This document shows, piece after piece, positions 1 through 64,000 of a DNA stretch of 64,000 nt; position 1 is the stretch's first letter, and every line of letters begins with the position of its first letter. Origin of the DNA: Istiophorus platypterus (Eukaryota > Chordata > Actinopteri > Istiophoriformes > Istiophoridae). A program made the position numbers and the translations under genes. The stretch covers positions 3,458,329-3,522,328 of the forward strand of contig CM029121.1 in assembly GCA_016859345.1 (NCBI GenBank), read 5' to 3'. The notes below the pieces were generated by a model. It was not told where the DNA came from. It saw only the letters and a list, made by a program, of their open reading frames with translations, and ran no database searches.

Positions 1-241
1 GGAACTTTAGTTTCTGGTGGGGCGTTTTGAGTCGAGCACTGTTGTTTTGAGGTCAAACTCATGGCAGGTGTTAATCGTTTTTCTTCACACTTACTCACAG
101 ATTGGACAGGTAAGAGTCCAGGAGATGTCTGTCTTTTACTAATCCACAGGTGACTGAATCTTGAGAATGAATCAGATGGACGTGTGTGTTTTCATATTTT
201 GTGTCTTTCTCAGACAGATGCATTTTTTGGTTTCATTGCAG
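1..241 (+). other. 3' part of an upstream akap13 intron
   Basis: Ends in a usable acceptor, TTGCAG, at 236-241. Nothing else is recognised here. The exons encoding the first part of the protein, including the start codon, must lie upstream of the window. Confidence 0.6.
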
Positions 242-52477
<52,236 letters not shown>

Positions 52478-53995
52478 GGACCTGCACGTAGCACATGTGA
52501 ACTTTTGACCTTCCAGAGGAACCAGACTAGTGAGCAATACAGAAAACAGGACCCACAGTAGACTCCCTACACTGTCCCAAGCCTGTCAGACAGACTGGAC
52601 CGTGTCTGGACCCATGTGGATGAGGAACCGGCTGGATTCTCAGAATGACAGACTCACTAACCTGTATGTGTCCCAGGTAAACCAAGGTAATGAACTCCTC
52701 CCAGAGCTGTCAGGTGAGGTCATAGTGAGCCAATGATTAAATCACGAGGATTTTTAATGAACAAATGTACCAAGAATCCCCCCCACCTCCATTCCCACCC
52801 TCCATCAATTACATGTGGGATGGAAAAAGGATCCGACATGAGCAGTGTGAGGAAGACAAGAGGAAGACTGTTTTCCAGCTGTCAGCCAGAGATCATGTCT
52901 TCGACCTTGTCACATGGTGCTTCAAGTCAAATCTCCTCAAGACTTTAACCTGTGGCAAAGCTTAGCTTTAACATGAACCAACAATAAGTTTTTGTGGTGC
53001 TGGTGACTCCCAAATGTCAGTGAACATTTCCCCAGTCTGGCTCCCAGGTTGAACATCTGGAGGAACCTTTAACCTAATGTGTGCTTTGTGTCCCTGCATC
53101 TGCTTTAACTGCACTTTAATCAGTCAAGCAGACAAACAAGAAACAGGAGGGAGGACGGAAACCACTGGTCATGGTGTTTGTAAGAGTCAGACACCCCCGA
53201 AAGTGTGTGTGTGGTCAGTGTGTGCAAGGAGGCCCTAGACACACACTCAGCCAATGACCCTTCAGTCACCAGAGAGAGATGATGAGTCTCTAGAGACTGG
53301 CCTGTCTCAGGGTCCACTGAGTGCTCAGGACACCAAACACTTCAGTCGTGCCTTAAGTATCTGCTCTAGTCTCTGCCGGCTCACAGCAGATGTTTTAATC
53401 CAGATGTTGTCAGATAATCACCTCAGTTTGTAGAAAGTCAGGGTGTCTGGAGGTGAAGGTGTTATGTAGCCGTCATTGTGTGAACCAGACTGTAACGGCT
53501 GAGTGTGAGGACCCCGCGGTGGTCGCAAATCATCACATCACACCAGGAACACCAAAGGTTTTAACAGGCACTTTACAGACAGAGAGGGATGCTTTATTTT
53601 AAAGGTCTGTCATTTCAGTCAAGGATTTGATTAGAATGTCTTTTCAGTAGTTATAGAGAAAAAATGAAGACCTTGAAAGATAAGCCAAAACCCAAAGTAG
53701 ATATTGATGTATTATTGCAAACGTTACTCTTAGTACATGTGGAGGTGACTGGACCCAAAGAGTTCTGAGAGCTCAGATGTTTAACCTTCTGCTCAAATAT
53801 GAAATTAATCTGTCAGGACTTTGTGGGGTCTGTGTACATGCTTGCTTGTAGGAACAGTTCATCTCCTTTCACAATGTTGTTTGTCCGTGTCACTGAAATT
53901 CATTGGAAGTGTACAGCATCTATTCTCCTATAAGTAGACTATTCATTCTCTGCAAGAAAAGTCCTGATAAATAAGCTGAAATGACAGAAGTGTAA

Positions 53996-54001
53996 AATAA
54001 A
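53996..54001 (+). other. Polyadenylation signal AATAAA (proximal)
   Basis: Canonical hexamer about 1.5 kb after the stop codon. Confidence 0.55.
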
Positions 54002-56112
54002 GCATCATGTAGTAGAAGAGCTCGGTCACAGTTCATTATTACTGAACATAGACTTTAGGTTGTTCTCCATGGAAATGATGTCACCATGTCATGTTACAGA
54101 ACCATGTCTTGTTTGCTTTTCTCTTCACTGCCTCAACTTGGAAACCTCCAGGTCCATTTAGTAGCAATTCTGGAGCTTTCAACCAGATCCTAGAGTCTTC
54201 ATCAGCAGCACCATTGAGCTGTAGATGGTTCTGAGAACCTCATAACATCCAAGCTGACTTAAATCAGTTTGGATTATTATCTGAGTTTAACATACAAGCT
54301 GAGAGAAATGTTGATATTTTTTTTAATATTGTGATGTTGAGTTGTGCGCTGCCTTGTAGAAAGTTTTCAGAAGCGAGACAATCACTGAGTTCACAATCTT
54401 CTATGTAAAGAAATCATGTAAAAAAAAAAACAAAAAAAACAATCAGTACCAACTGTACCTCAGCAGGACGAGAGGTTCACTGACTGTTTGGTGCACGGAG
54501 ACTTCATTTAGCTCTAGTTAAAGAGAGGAGCAGATGCAGGCCTTTATTTCTAATCCAACTTAGTCCCTTAAGAGCACATCTTCCTATTCTCTGATCCACT
54601 TCCAGCTGCCATGTGAGCTCTCTGTTGCTCAACACTTCCTCCATCTCTTTCACATTAAAATCCTTCAGCACTCCAGTGAGCAAAATCTCGTCCCTTTCCA
54701 TGAAGGACCCCTGTTTTGAAGCAGTAGAATCAATCAAACCAATAACAGTGTTGCTGTTAAAAAGATGAAGTTACAGAGGATTGAAGAAATACACAATGTG
54801 TTGAGTTCACCGTGTTTGCCAGTATAGTAGTTACTGGTATTTCTCATTTTTCTCCCACTTTTCTGTGGGCTGTTACTCCACACCCAGCTGTTACTTGAGA
54901 ATTTACAGTATACATATATCACAGCCAGGGTTCATCTACAGTCAATCTTGTCATGCTTTTATTATGAAAGGACAATCTTTAACCAAATGAATACAAGTGA
55001 ATCTGAAGTGTGAATTGTTCTATGGCAACAATGTCAGACTTGTTCCAAAAGTGTTTCATTAGAAAAAACGACTCGTAAATACATTGGATGGAGAGTAAAA
55101 TGAGAGGAGAGAAACTGTAAATGTACTTGAAATCCCTCTGTGCCTCTTCATTGTACTGTAGATATCCCTGTTATACTGAATGTATCTGAAAAGAACAAAT
55201 GCAACCAAAGCTCAGTGAAAAAGAGCAGCAACCCCTGTTCAGAATCCACCACTTTAAACCAAACAGCGCGTGTCCCCCCTGTATTCGCCGCCTCCACAGC
55301 CCTGAGGCTCGTATTCCTCCCTCTCATCCAGCCACAGCAATAACTCATAGCTCCAGATCTGCACCACATTGATTTTCTCCTCCCATTTTCTGCAGAGAGG
55401 CGATGCATAGGAGGCTGTAATCTGAAGAATAATATTTCAGCCCACTGTGTCATTTCCCGCCTTTCTGCTGAGAGGAGCAGATTTGTGCTGAAAGTGAAAG
55501 CACAGCAGCTCATCTCTAATGCGCTGCAGCTCCCTCCTCCCTAGTGTGTGATCACCAGGAGAGGTTAGTCCCACTCAGTCCTCCAGGCCTCTGGTTCAGA
55601 GGCAACACACAGAAGAACATTTCGTCGCAGATTCACATCACAGCCTCTTTCTGCAGCGGCAGTCTTTCAAAATAACGGCTACATGTATTTCATCAGTATC
55701 ACACAGCCTTAACAGGATTTAAGTGAGAGAAGTGTCTTCTAATGCATCCGCTGTGCCTTATAGGTGTTACTGCTACAGCACAGTTATCTGCTCTGTACAT
55801 GAGACACTCCGTGCTTTTTTTTGAAAAACAATCAGAAGAGATAAAACTGATATGTTCTTTTTTTTTTTGTTTAATGGTAGGTCAGACAGCGAATTAACTA
55901 GTCAACTGTGGTATAATGAAGAGCTTTAAAACAGCTTAAAAAGTGCCTGAGATATCATCCCTTTACATGCTAAATCATGTAGTCCTCCTTCTTCAGCACC
56001 ACTGCCAACACAGCACTGGCTGTCCTCAGCTATTCAGCTACATATAGCAGCACCACTCAGTTTATACGGTGAGAGACTAAAGAAGAAAAAAATTTTCTTC
56101 CCTCCAATAATA

Positions 56113-56118
<6 letters not shown>

Positions 56119-56165
<47 letters not shown>

Positions 56166-56281
56166 CACATATGTATGTATATATATACACATATGTATGT
56201 ATATATATACACATATGTATGTATATATATATATGTGAGTATATATATGTGTGTGTATATATATATGTATATATATATATA

Positions 56282-56312
<31 letters not shown>

Positions 56313-56328
56313 CATATATTAACAATAA
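56119..56328 (+). repeat. Compound (TG)n/(TA)n/(ACATATGT)n microsatellite
   Basis: TG run (about 56122-56158), TATATACACATATGTATG units, then CA run (about 56289-56303). The end arms are complementary. Confidence 0.95.
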
Positions 56329-56454
56329 ATGTAAAAATCACCTTGATATGCAAAAAAGCTGACAAATTGTGATTTCAGTTTGGCTGAAATACAGATTTAA
56401 CCTTCCATGAATGAGTGCGATTTCCATGTCCTTCAGTCATTTTCAGTTCAAATT

Positions 56455-56660
56455 AGTTCAGTTCAGCTCCAATCAGGTCAGTCTCATTGATACAGCGCCA
56501 AATCATGACGTACATTATATTAAGGCACTTTACAGAGTCAGCTCAAGACCTTAAAAAATTATAGAGAAAAAATCAAGTTTTCACCATGAGCAAGCACTTG
56601 GCAACAGTAGAGAGGAGAAAACTCCCTTTAACAGAAAGAAAGCTCCAACAGAACTGGACT
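56455..56660 (+). mobile_element. Interspersed repeat related to family A (fragment)
   Basis: Has GATACAGCGCCAAATCATGACG, GGCACTTTACAGAGTCA, GAGCAAGCACTTGGCAACAG and AAAACTCCCTTTAACAG, the same block order as family A but more diverged. Confidence 0.5.
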
Positions 56661-57218
56661 CAGGCCTCGACCGGACCGTCAGTGTCCCGTGGTGGGTTCC
56701 AGTGTCCTTGAGTAAAAACCAGGTAGGGTTTGATTCCACTATTGTCCAGTTCAGGACTATATATGCAAAGCTATTCTCTGTTGTTACAGTTACACAAGCC
56801 AGCTCAGTCTGCAGCTTTTGGATCCCTGAAACAAAATTGGCTAAATCAAAGAAGCAACATTTGATCATAGATTTTAATGGTCTGAAGAGGAAGTGAAGCC
56901 TGAAATCTTGAGTTTTGCTGAGCATGCTGGGAGACCTGTCTCTCTCCTCTTCCATACTGTTTCCGATCAGTGTGCACTAGAGTTTTACTAAAAGAATTCA
57001 TAAGGCATTTTACAAAGTCACACAAGACCTTACAGTTTTTGCACTGTATGTCAGAGCTTTTTGTATTTGTACTAAAAACAGAAGGTACAAATTTTATTTT
57101 TCTCATTTTATGTACAAAGAAAAAAAGGGCAAAGCAACAAAATGTTGTAAATATGTTTTTTGTACAAATTTGAACTTCCAAAGTATTGATGACTGTGGAT
57201 TTTATTTAGTTGGATGAT

Positions 57219-57221
<3 letters not shown>

Positions 57222-57249
<28 letters not shown>
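57222..57249 (+). repeat. Poly-T tract
   Basis: 28 T followed by AATAAATAATAAAG. Confidence 0.9.
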
Positions 57250-57253
<4 letters not shown>

Positions 57254-57316
57254 AATAATAAAGCTTTATTTATCTGTCCTCTTCCTGTTTGGAATGTACA
57301 GTAATTTTCTCTCCTC

Positions 57317-57322
57317 AATAAA
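57317..57322 (+). other. Polyadenylation signal AATAAA (distal candidate)
   Basis: Canonical hexamer followed within 30 bases by a GT-rich stretch (TGTTTGTC ... GTGCGG), the layout of a real cleavage site. Confidence 0.45.
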
Positions 57323-57340
57323 TAACTATGCTGTTTGTCA

Positions 57341-59100
57341 ATTGATGCATGTGCGGTTCTTTTGATGGGGGGGGCAACATGGGATGAAGAATGAGGAATG
57401 AACTGAAGATCAAGTAAAGGCTCATTTCACCAAAGCAAAGTGTAGGATTGTTTTTGTGCATTTAAGTAAAGTAATTCCTGACAGGCGTGCTAGATCATGG
57501 ACCTCTGAAATAGAGCGGGGTTGTCCTAATGCAGAATATGTTCATAATTCTGGTTTAGCTCTTCTTGTGTACAACAGGACATTTTTGTTTACAGAGACAC
57601 AACATTTCCTCCATGAGCAGCACTTTGTAACAGTGGCAATGAAAAACTCCCTTTTAAGAGGTAGAAACGTTGAACAGATCCTGGCTCATAAGAACTTTCC
57701 ATTGCGTAGGGCTCTAGCATCCCAGTCAGGTGGTTGATCGGATGGTCAATATGCTTCTCATTGGTCATTCAGTTGCCTGTTACTTTAATCAGCATAACAG
57801 CAGTTTGCATATCACAACTAAAAAAACAAAACAATCTATCACCTAAAAGCAATAGACCAACGTGTCTCTGTTAACTTTCCTGTTAAACTCAAGGGTTTGA
57901 GTGACTGTTCCTCAATGGTTCTTTTGCTGGGACCAGTTTGTATAGTTCATTTCCTACAATCATATGAATATGGCCAGGTCCAGGCCAGTTGGCTCTTAGT
58001 CAGTTTTTGTCATTTCAATATAAAAAAAATTAGGTTAAAATTATTTGCTAGGCTGCAAATACTAGCTTTTTACATTTATCTATAATTCATTTAAGATAAT
58101 AAAGCTACCAGGTAAAGAGCACTCAGTGCATTGTGATCTAGAGGTAACACAGACAATTTTTTCCCAAAAACCGATTGATCAGTTCATGAGCAGGAACAAT
58201 TTCAGTCATTTTTCAGCTAACTACAGCCCTACTACTTTGAGATATGGAGTGTAGACAAAAATGGTTGGAAGATGAGGACAACATAAGATTATATAAAACT
58301 ACATCCACACTTGTCTAAGCTATGCTCAGGTTCAGTAAATGGTTGGTTTAGTTTGGTGCAGGGAAAATTGGCTTAATTTGGGGAAATCAAACTATTACAT
58401 TGAACCACTTTAATTATTAGTTCAACCATATAATCTCAGAGTCAGAATAATAAAACTAATAAACTATAGCACAAACTAACTTTAGGAAAGGATTAGCTTG
58501 AACCTAGGTGGAACAAAAGCAACAACTTTATATATGCAGTATTTATTCCTCAACACAACTGACAAAGAGTGACACAACAATAACACAATCAAACACTAAC
58601 TACACATACAATGAATGAATGTAGAACCAGAGTCTGACTGGGAAATTATGAGACAGGGGAATAAAAAAATGATTTGACTGTCACTTGAGGCAGCTGGTAA
58701 AGAGGTGATAAATTAAGAGTCACTTTTGGATAAAGAAGCCAATCGTAATTTCTGGTTACACCTGGTTAGGCTACTTATGTGTCTGTGGAATGACAAGCAG
58801 CTGAGTCGGCATGGCAATGTCAGGAGTGGGGGAGGGGGCAACACGGATCAGAATGGGACAGGTATAGCACTGATAACAAAGGAAATCCGAGGTCATGCTC
58901 ACCATCCTGCAGCAGTGTCAGTGTTCACACAGCATCTGGGCACATTTTCCAGCATAGGTCCGATGCCAAATGTCTAATTGTCCTACTTTGAAGGCAATCT
59001 CCTAGATACCAGAATTTGTTACTAAACTACTATATTGACTAACGATATGGTGTCCTGATGCATATGAGATTACAATGAGAAAAAATGTCATGTTTATCTC
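57341..59100 (+). other. Downstream flank without a recognised gene
   Basis: Contains a family A fragment at 57585-57700 (ACAGAGACACAACATTTCC through GTTGAACAGATCC). Otherwise AT-rich, with no gene or RNA seen. Confidence 0.5.
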
Positions 59101-59489
59101 TAATGCTAATGGTAATCCGTATATAATAAATATAACATAATGTACTTTCTTACAAACTGGCCAAAAACTATCAGGATTGGTCCAAAACATTCCTCCACAC
59201 TAATGCTCAGCAGCGGCCCCTCACGAGGCTTTGTGCTGAGTCCACTACTCTACTCACTTTACACTTATGACTGCACACTAACCCATTCCACCAGCACCAT
59301 TACTGAATTTAAGGATGACTCCACTGTGGTCGGATTCATTTAAGAAGGTTATATTAGGCTGCCTACAGAGATGAGGTAAAGAAAAGGACAGTGTGGTGTC
59401 CAGCAAACAGTCTGACATTGAACACCACAAAAAACAAAGACACTCATCATAGATGTCAGGAACCATAGTGCAGACCCCTCCAACTATTC

Positions 59490-59645
59490 ATAACTTTAAA
59501 TTCCTGGGATCCCACATGACTGCTACTGTTACCATTTCATTTAGTCCTATTAGTAATATTATCAGCCCTGTTAGTATAACTATAGTATATACAGCTATTG
59601 GTCCCATTATTGTGCTCTGCTCTCTTTCCTCCCTCTTGCCCCATA

Positions 59646-59690
<45 letters not shown>

Positions 59691-59935
59691 TCGGTCGAGG
59701 CAGACCCCCCCCCCCCCCCCCCACCATGAGCTGTTCAATGTTTCTACCTGTTAAAAGGGAGTTTTTCATTTCCACTGTCACCAAGTGCTGCTCCTGGAGG
59801 AAATGTTGGGTCTCTGTAAATAATAACTATAAAGAGTCTGGTCTAGACATGCTCTATATGTGAAGTGCCCCGAGATAACGTCTGTTATGATATGGCGCTG
59901 TATAAATAAAGCTGAATTGAATTGAATTGAATTTC
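59490..59935 (-). mobile_element. Interspersed repeat family A, inverted copy nested in a LINE
   Basis: Reverse complement of the family blocks (for example CTGTTAAAAGGGAGTTTTTC, GGGTCTCTGTAAATAATAAC, ATATGGCGCTGTATAAATAAAG), ending in AATTGAATTGAATTGAA, the reverse of the family start. Contains (CT)n and poly-C tracts. Confidence 0.8.
59647..59722 (+). repeat. (CT)n tract followed by poly-C
   Basis: CT run to about 59683, C run 59705-59722, both within the inverted repeat copy. Confidence 0.9.
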
Positions 59936-60650
59936 TGACAACCTCTCTTGGTTTGCTTGAAAGTGCTAAGGAAAAACAATCTGAGTGAGAAACTGCTGCT
60001 GGCCTCTTATCATTCCTCAAAATAGACCATTCTGTCATACCGCTTAACAATGTGGTGTGCTGGCTGCTCAGTAGTCAACAAAAAAAAAGCTCCAAAAGGA
60101 GTTAGAAAATACAGTGCAAAAAAAGACTGGCTTTCTCCTTCCCTCCCTGGAGGGCACTGCCAACACCCTCTACTTCTCCAGGGCCACGATCATACTCAAA
60201 CGCCTGATCACACCCTGGTTACCACCTTCTTGACCTTATGCCCTCTCGCAGGTGCCACAGGACATTTTCATCAAGGATCACTAGACTTTTGAACAGTTTC
60301 TTCTTCAAGGCATTAATCACTCTAAACTCCATCAAAAAGTAACCAGTATTACAATCTGCAATGATATTGTTCTTGCAGTTATCACTGTGCAATAATCAAC
60401 TAACTGGTGTATATTATGTGACAGTGTATTGGTATTGAGGCACTTTACTCGCTACTGTTTAATTTTATATTCTTTTATCCATTAGGGCTTGTTGCTGAAG
60501 GTGACAATAAAGGCTTTCTATTCTATTCCATTATTTGAAGACAATTTAATTTTGACTCATTTTCTTCTTTGCTAGATTGCATGACAACCCTATGTGTTCA
60601 TGTGTACTTACACAGAGGTATAATTTCACAAGACTGCACATCCCACGAGG

Positions 60651-60651
<1 letters not shown>

Positions 60652-60708
<57 letters not shown>
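60652..60708 (+). repeat. (TA)n microsatellite
   Basis: About 28 TA units. Confidence 0.97.
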
Positions 60709-60712
<4 letters not shown>

Positions 60713-60715
<3 letters not shown>

Positions 60716-60935
60716 CAAGCTCATTTCACCTTAGTCTTATATGTCCTGTGGTCGAGAAAAAAGTTGTTGTTTCAATTCTGGGCTCCTCCGGTCTGCAAGT
60801 GAAAATGTCCCTGGGCAAGATACTGAACCCCAAATAGCCTCTGATGGGTGTGTTGCCAGTATGTGTGAGTGTGTGCTGATAAAACTAGAGAAGCACTATA
60901 CAAGTGCAGTCCATTTACCATCTACCACTCTGTCT
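60713..60935 (+). mobile_element. SINE-like repeat
   Basis: Ends in AGAAGCACTATACAAGTGCA then GTCCATTTACCATCTACC, a tail I recognise from common fish SINEs ('agaaaagcgctatacaagtgcagtccatttacc'). Degenerate, directly after the TA run. Confidence 0.6.
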
Positions 60936-63900
60936 GATGATTAGGCTTCAAAAAACTCAGTAACATCCTGATTATTATATCAGAGCCATTGAATGGTTGG
61001 TTTCCTGCACTGTTGTAACTGCCGTCAGTGCTATGTCTGGATTTAGTCTTTGTGTACACACAAGCTGCAGAGTCGTAGCTTTGTCAGCAGGACAAACAAA
61101 GCAGTCTCACTGACATCCTGACACAACTCTCTACTCATTCCAGTTTGTCTCAAACATCACAAAACAACGGTCACAGTTCAACTGTGGAAAAATGTCTGTT
61201 TGCAGTTTTATTGTTTATAAGTAAGAGCTGTGTGAAAATAAAAAGATAAAATATGCGTACATTTGTTAGACCACAAAAGGCACTTAAATCCAGCGTTCCC
61301 TCTGTTTGGGGCCCGAGTGGTAAGACATTCTGTTTTCAACCTGCTCCAAGCTGTGTTTGTTTAATAGCCATTTATATCTATTTTCCATGGATTTCAGTGA
61401 TCCTTAAGTCAGCAGACTGGGAGGGCCATAGGGCAGTTTATGCCTGTCCAATCTTCAGCAAACTGCCTTTGCAACGAAACACCTGTACTATATAAAGTGA
61501 CAAGAAAAGGTTAGTCCTTCGGAATTACTTGCATTTATGTAAAAGTTTTCCTAAAATATAATCAGATCTTCATCTAAAGATCCATTCAGTCAGGATTTAT
61601 TTCTCTAGGGGAGTTGGGTTGATTTTAACATTACATGCCCTGGTCAGTGATTTTAATCCTGTCCAAAGTCTACATATCCATTTTTACCCCCTCCTCAATA
61701 ATGATTACAGCTGAATTAATCTTTAGAATTGAATACCAACTTACAGGCCTATTTGAGAGAGCTACACCCTGTAAGCTCAAAAAATTGGCTGTTTTAATGT
61801 TAACTAAAGGTAAGAGCGAGTGTCCTCTTTTGGCTAGTCCACCCTGCCATAACTGATATTAAACAGGCTATAATGGCGCATGGTGCATATCTGTCACAGA
61901 CCATGTCCTGTCATTTTGCAAAGTTTAAAATCCTGTGCAGAGTGATGAGTTAAATTATTATGAAGCACGATCTATATGAACTAAGAACACACAAATCGTT
62001 GTGTTGTTCTTGTCAATACTGAACACGAAATCCAAACTTTCACAGAAAAGGCTGGAAGATGTACATGAGCCCTCAGCTAGAGATATCACGATACCAGAGA
62101 TATGGAACATGGTACCAATACCATCAAAAATTCCAGGAACCTTTTTTTTCCATAGTATCAAAATCGATACCATGGAAAAAAGGTGAAAAGAAATATAGAA
62201 GTCCCATTTTGGGATATGAACATTTTGATGAGATGTTGGTAAATTGAAGTTAAAATCTGAAACAAATTCAGCCTGAGCATCTTGAAGTCTTTTTAAGCAT
62301 CTTGAGCATCCCAGGCATCTTGATCTGTACACAGAAAGTGTACAGCTCAAATAAGCTGATATAAATGGAGAGGGCACAGTTCTGTGGCTTCTCTCCGTAG
62401 AAGTGGACGTTCAGCTGAGACGAATCCAAAAGAATCTCAGAGTATCAGCTGAAGGCTGAAAGGGATCACTGGAGCTGGTTAACGTCTCTGTTCAAACCGT
62501 GGAGCGTGAGGTGCAGGGCAGGACATCGTGGAGGAAGCTGCCGCTCCCCAAAAAACAGACATCACAATGCATCTGAAAATCACTATAGGAGCATGTTACT
62601 TTCATTATTCTATTCTGAAATGTTGTTTTTGTGGCTGAAATAAAGGAGAAATCTGTTCACAAAGGATTGTAATGGGGACAAGTAACAAATCTTCACTGCA
62701 TGCTGACTGAGAATTCTCAGTTCAGTACATGATGGGGAAATAGGCTGTCAGGCGGTGAGCTCCAGTACCCGGTCATTCAGAATCAATGGTCTGACGCCGG
62801 ATCCATCCACAGTAATTACATAGAGATGAACAAAACAACAGATGAAAGCAGCCCATGAGCCCTGACATGTGTTGATCAGTCACGTTACAGTCCTTACTGA
62901 CAGAAGATACGTCAGGCAGACTGACTAGGGCAGATCTGTATGTACATTTTACAAGGGACAAGAAATTACATTCATCATAGCATTAAAATGGCTATCAGTT
63001 ATTCAAGACCCCCCCAAGATCAAAAACTCAAATGTTGATTCATCTGATTATTGTATGCGGAACAGGAATAATAGGAATAATCTATACATGATCACTTAAA
63101 CCCTGTTGCTCTGTCATTAGCAGAGCTACAGTTTAAGGTTTGGGATGGTATTAAAACCTGTGCTGTTTGGGTCAAAGTCGCCTAATCACTTAAACCTTGT
63201 TACTCTCTCAACCTAAGCTTGTTTAAACTGCTCCTGGCTGCTGATTCCTGTAGAAATCACTGAAACTTCTGTACAGTTCATTGTTTCTTGGGCTCAACTT
63301 AAACCTGCTACAGACCCAGTTTAAGGTTCAATAGGTTCAATAAAGGCAAATAAATTTCAGTGTAAGGACTGATTTATATAGAATAGATCGTTTTATTAAT
63401 TTCTGAAATGGTTTCTCACTGAATGTCATTCACTGATGGAACAGAACAATATCAATGCTCTGTCTTTCCATCAGATCAGTTTAGAGGATGACAACCTGAA
63501 AAATCACGTAGACAACATCACCTACAGTGTAATCAGTCAGGCATTGATTAACTGCACAACGATGGGGAAACACTGCAGAACGAAATGCAGATCCCATTAA
63601 CCACAGTAACAGTACAGCCCCGCAGGTGAAGCGAGGATGAGAATGTTGAGCACACAGCTCTGTTTTAACCTGCTGCACGTTCTGTGTGTTTGGGTTCAGC
63701 TCGATCTGTTCTACACCTCAACTGAGCTAAGTGATAGAGCAACAGCCACTACTTTGACACGTCACTGGTCTCCAAACAAGAAATCTTTACTAGTGAGTGA
63801 GGTGAGACCATGAGTGATGTGGTGTGCATGAATCATCATCACCTCCCTGATCTGCAATGCAAGTGGGCATGGATTCAAGGAATGAAGTTGTGCCTTTTGC

Positions 63901-64000
63901 CAACACATTGAATATGCAAAGTAATGTCTAACTATGCTGTAACAAGATCTGGTAGAACTCGAGATCACCAGAGCAATTAATAAAAAGGCATTCGGCTCAG
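60936..64000 (+). other. Flanking sequence without a recognised feature
   Basis: No exon with matching frame, RNA gene or clear repeat was recognised. Short open frames on both strands lack splice or family support. Confidence 0.5.

Larger units (their letters stand above)
52478..57340 (+). other. akap13: Likely akap13 3' untranslated region (extent uncertain)
   Basis: No further splice-linked coding sequence follows the stop. Candidate cleavage signals occur at 53996, 56324, 57250, 57257 and 57317. AT-rich sequence with TGTAAATA (near 57145) is typical of a UTR. The far end is uncertain because repeats (56119-56328, 56455-56660) interrupt it. Confidence 0.5.
59110..60535 (+). mobile_element. 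Non-LTR retrotransposon remnant (CR1/Rex1-like), interrupted by a family A repeat
   Basis: RT pieces SSGPSRGFVLSPLLYSLYTY and EFKDDSTVVGFI (near 59200-59340) match 'GAPQGCVLSPLLY...KFADDTTVVGLI'. After the insertion at 59490-59935, LPSLPGGHCQHPLLLQGHD and the ATTCT-rich tail with CAATAAAGGCTTTCTATTCT (about 60505-60530) give the 3' end. Frames are broken. Confidence 0.7.

Noticed and set aside
56034..56365. Tyr/Ile/His-rich open frames on both strands
   Set aside because: Translations of the compound TG/TA microsatellite.
61958..62377. Reverse-strand open frame of 139 codons downstream of akap13
   Set aside because: Low-complexity mixed sequence without recognisable domain or splice context.

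Overview
This window is eukaryotic and almost certainly from a teleost fish. The main evidence is one vertebrate multi-exon gene spread over more than 52 kb with GT-AG introns. It also carries typical fish repeats (tRNA-derived SINEs, Tc1/mariner and non-LTR remnants) and long CA/GT microsatellites. I see no operons, no ribosome binding sites and no convincing reverse-strand gene.

The gene is akap13 (A-kinase anchoring protein 13, AKAP-Lbc), on the + strand. I rebuilt 42 coding exons from splice signals, reading-frame phase and similarity to remembered human AKAP13. They give about 2,856 codons from position 242 to a stop at 52475-52477. The first exons and start codon lie upstream of the window. 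Layout: 242-10708, N-terminal anchoring region, including one 3,030-base exon; 10709-27700, a long repeat-rich intron, a possible alternative first exon at 14077-14151, and two short exons; 27701-34437, a serine-rich linker with a PKA/14-3-3-type RRHSWEP motif; 39083-40949, lysine-rich stretch and C1 zinc finger; 41671-43644, a second linker; 43775-46049, DH (Rho guanine-exchange) domain; 46769-47519, PH domain; 48048-52477, C-terminal regulatory region with a long coiled coil and a Lys-rich tail ending in a conserved Phe-Cys. The 3' untranslated region runs to at least 53996-54001 and perhaps to about 57340.

The introns and the 57-64 kb flank hold the repeats: a Tc1/mariner element with recognisable terminal repeats and a TA duplication (15205-16619), another Tc1-like fragment, three or more non-LTR retrotransposon fragments, two SINE-like copies, and an interspersed family in two long copies in introns and one inverted copy nested in a LINE near 59.5 kb.

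The most notable points are: a frame conflict at the acceptor of the exon starting at 31449 or 31463, where the homology-supported acceptor leads to an early stop; a possible internal promoter/first exon near 14 kb, consistent with short Lbc/Brx-like isoforms; several splice donors abutting CA/GT repeats; and a candidate PKA-anchoring helix unlike the human Ht31 peptide. I found no clearly new biological system; this is a well-known signalling scaffold with some locus-specific oddities.
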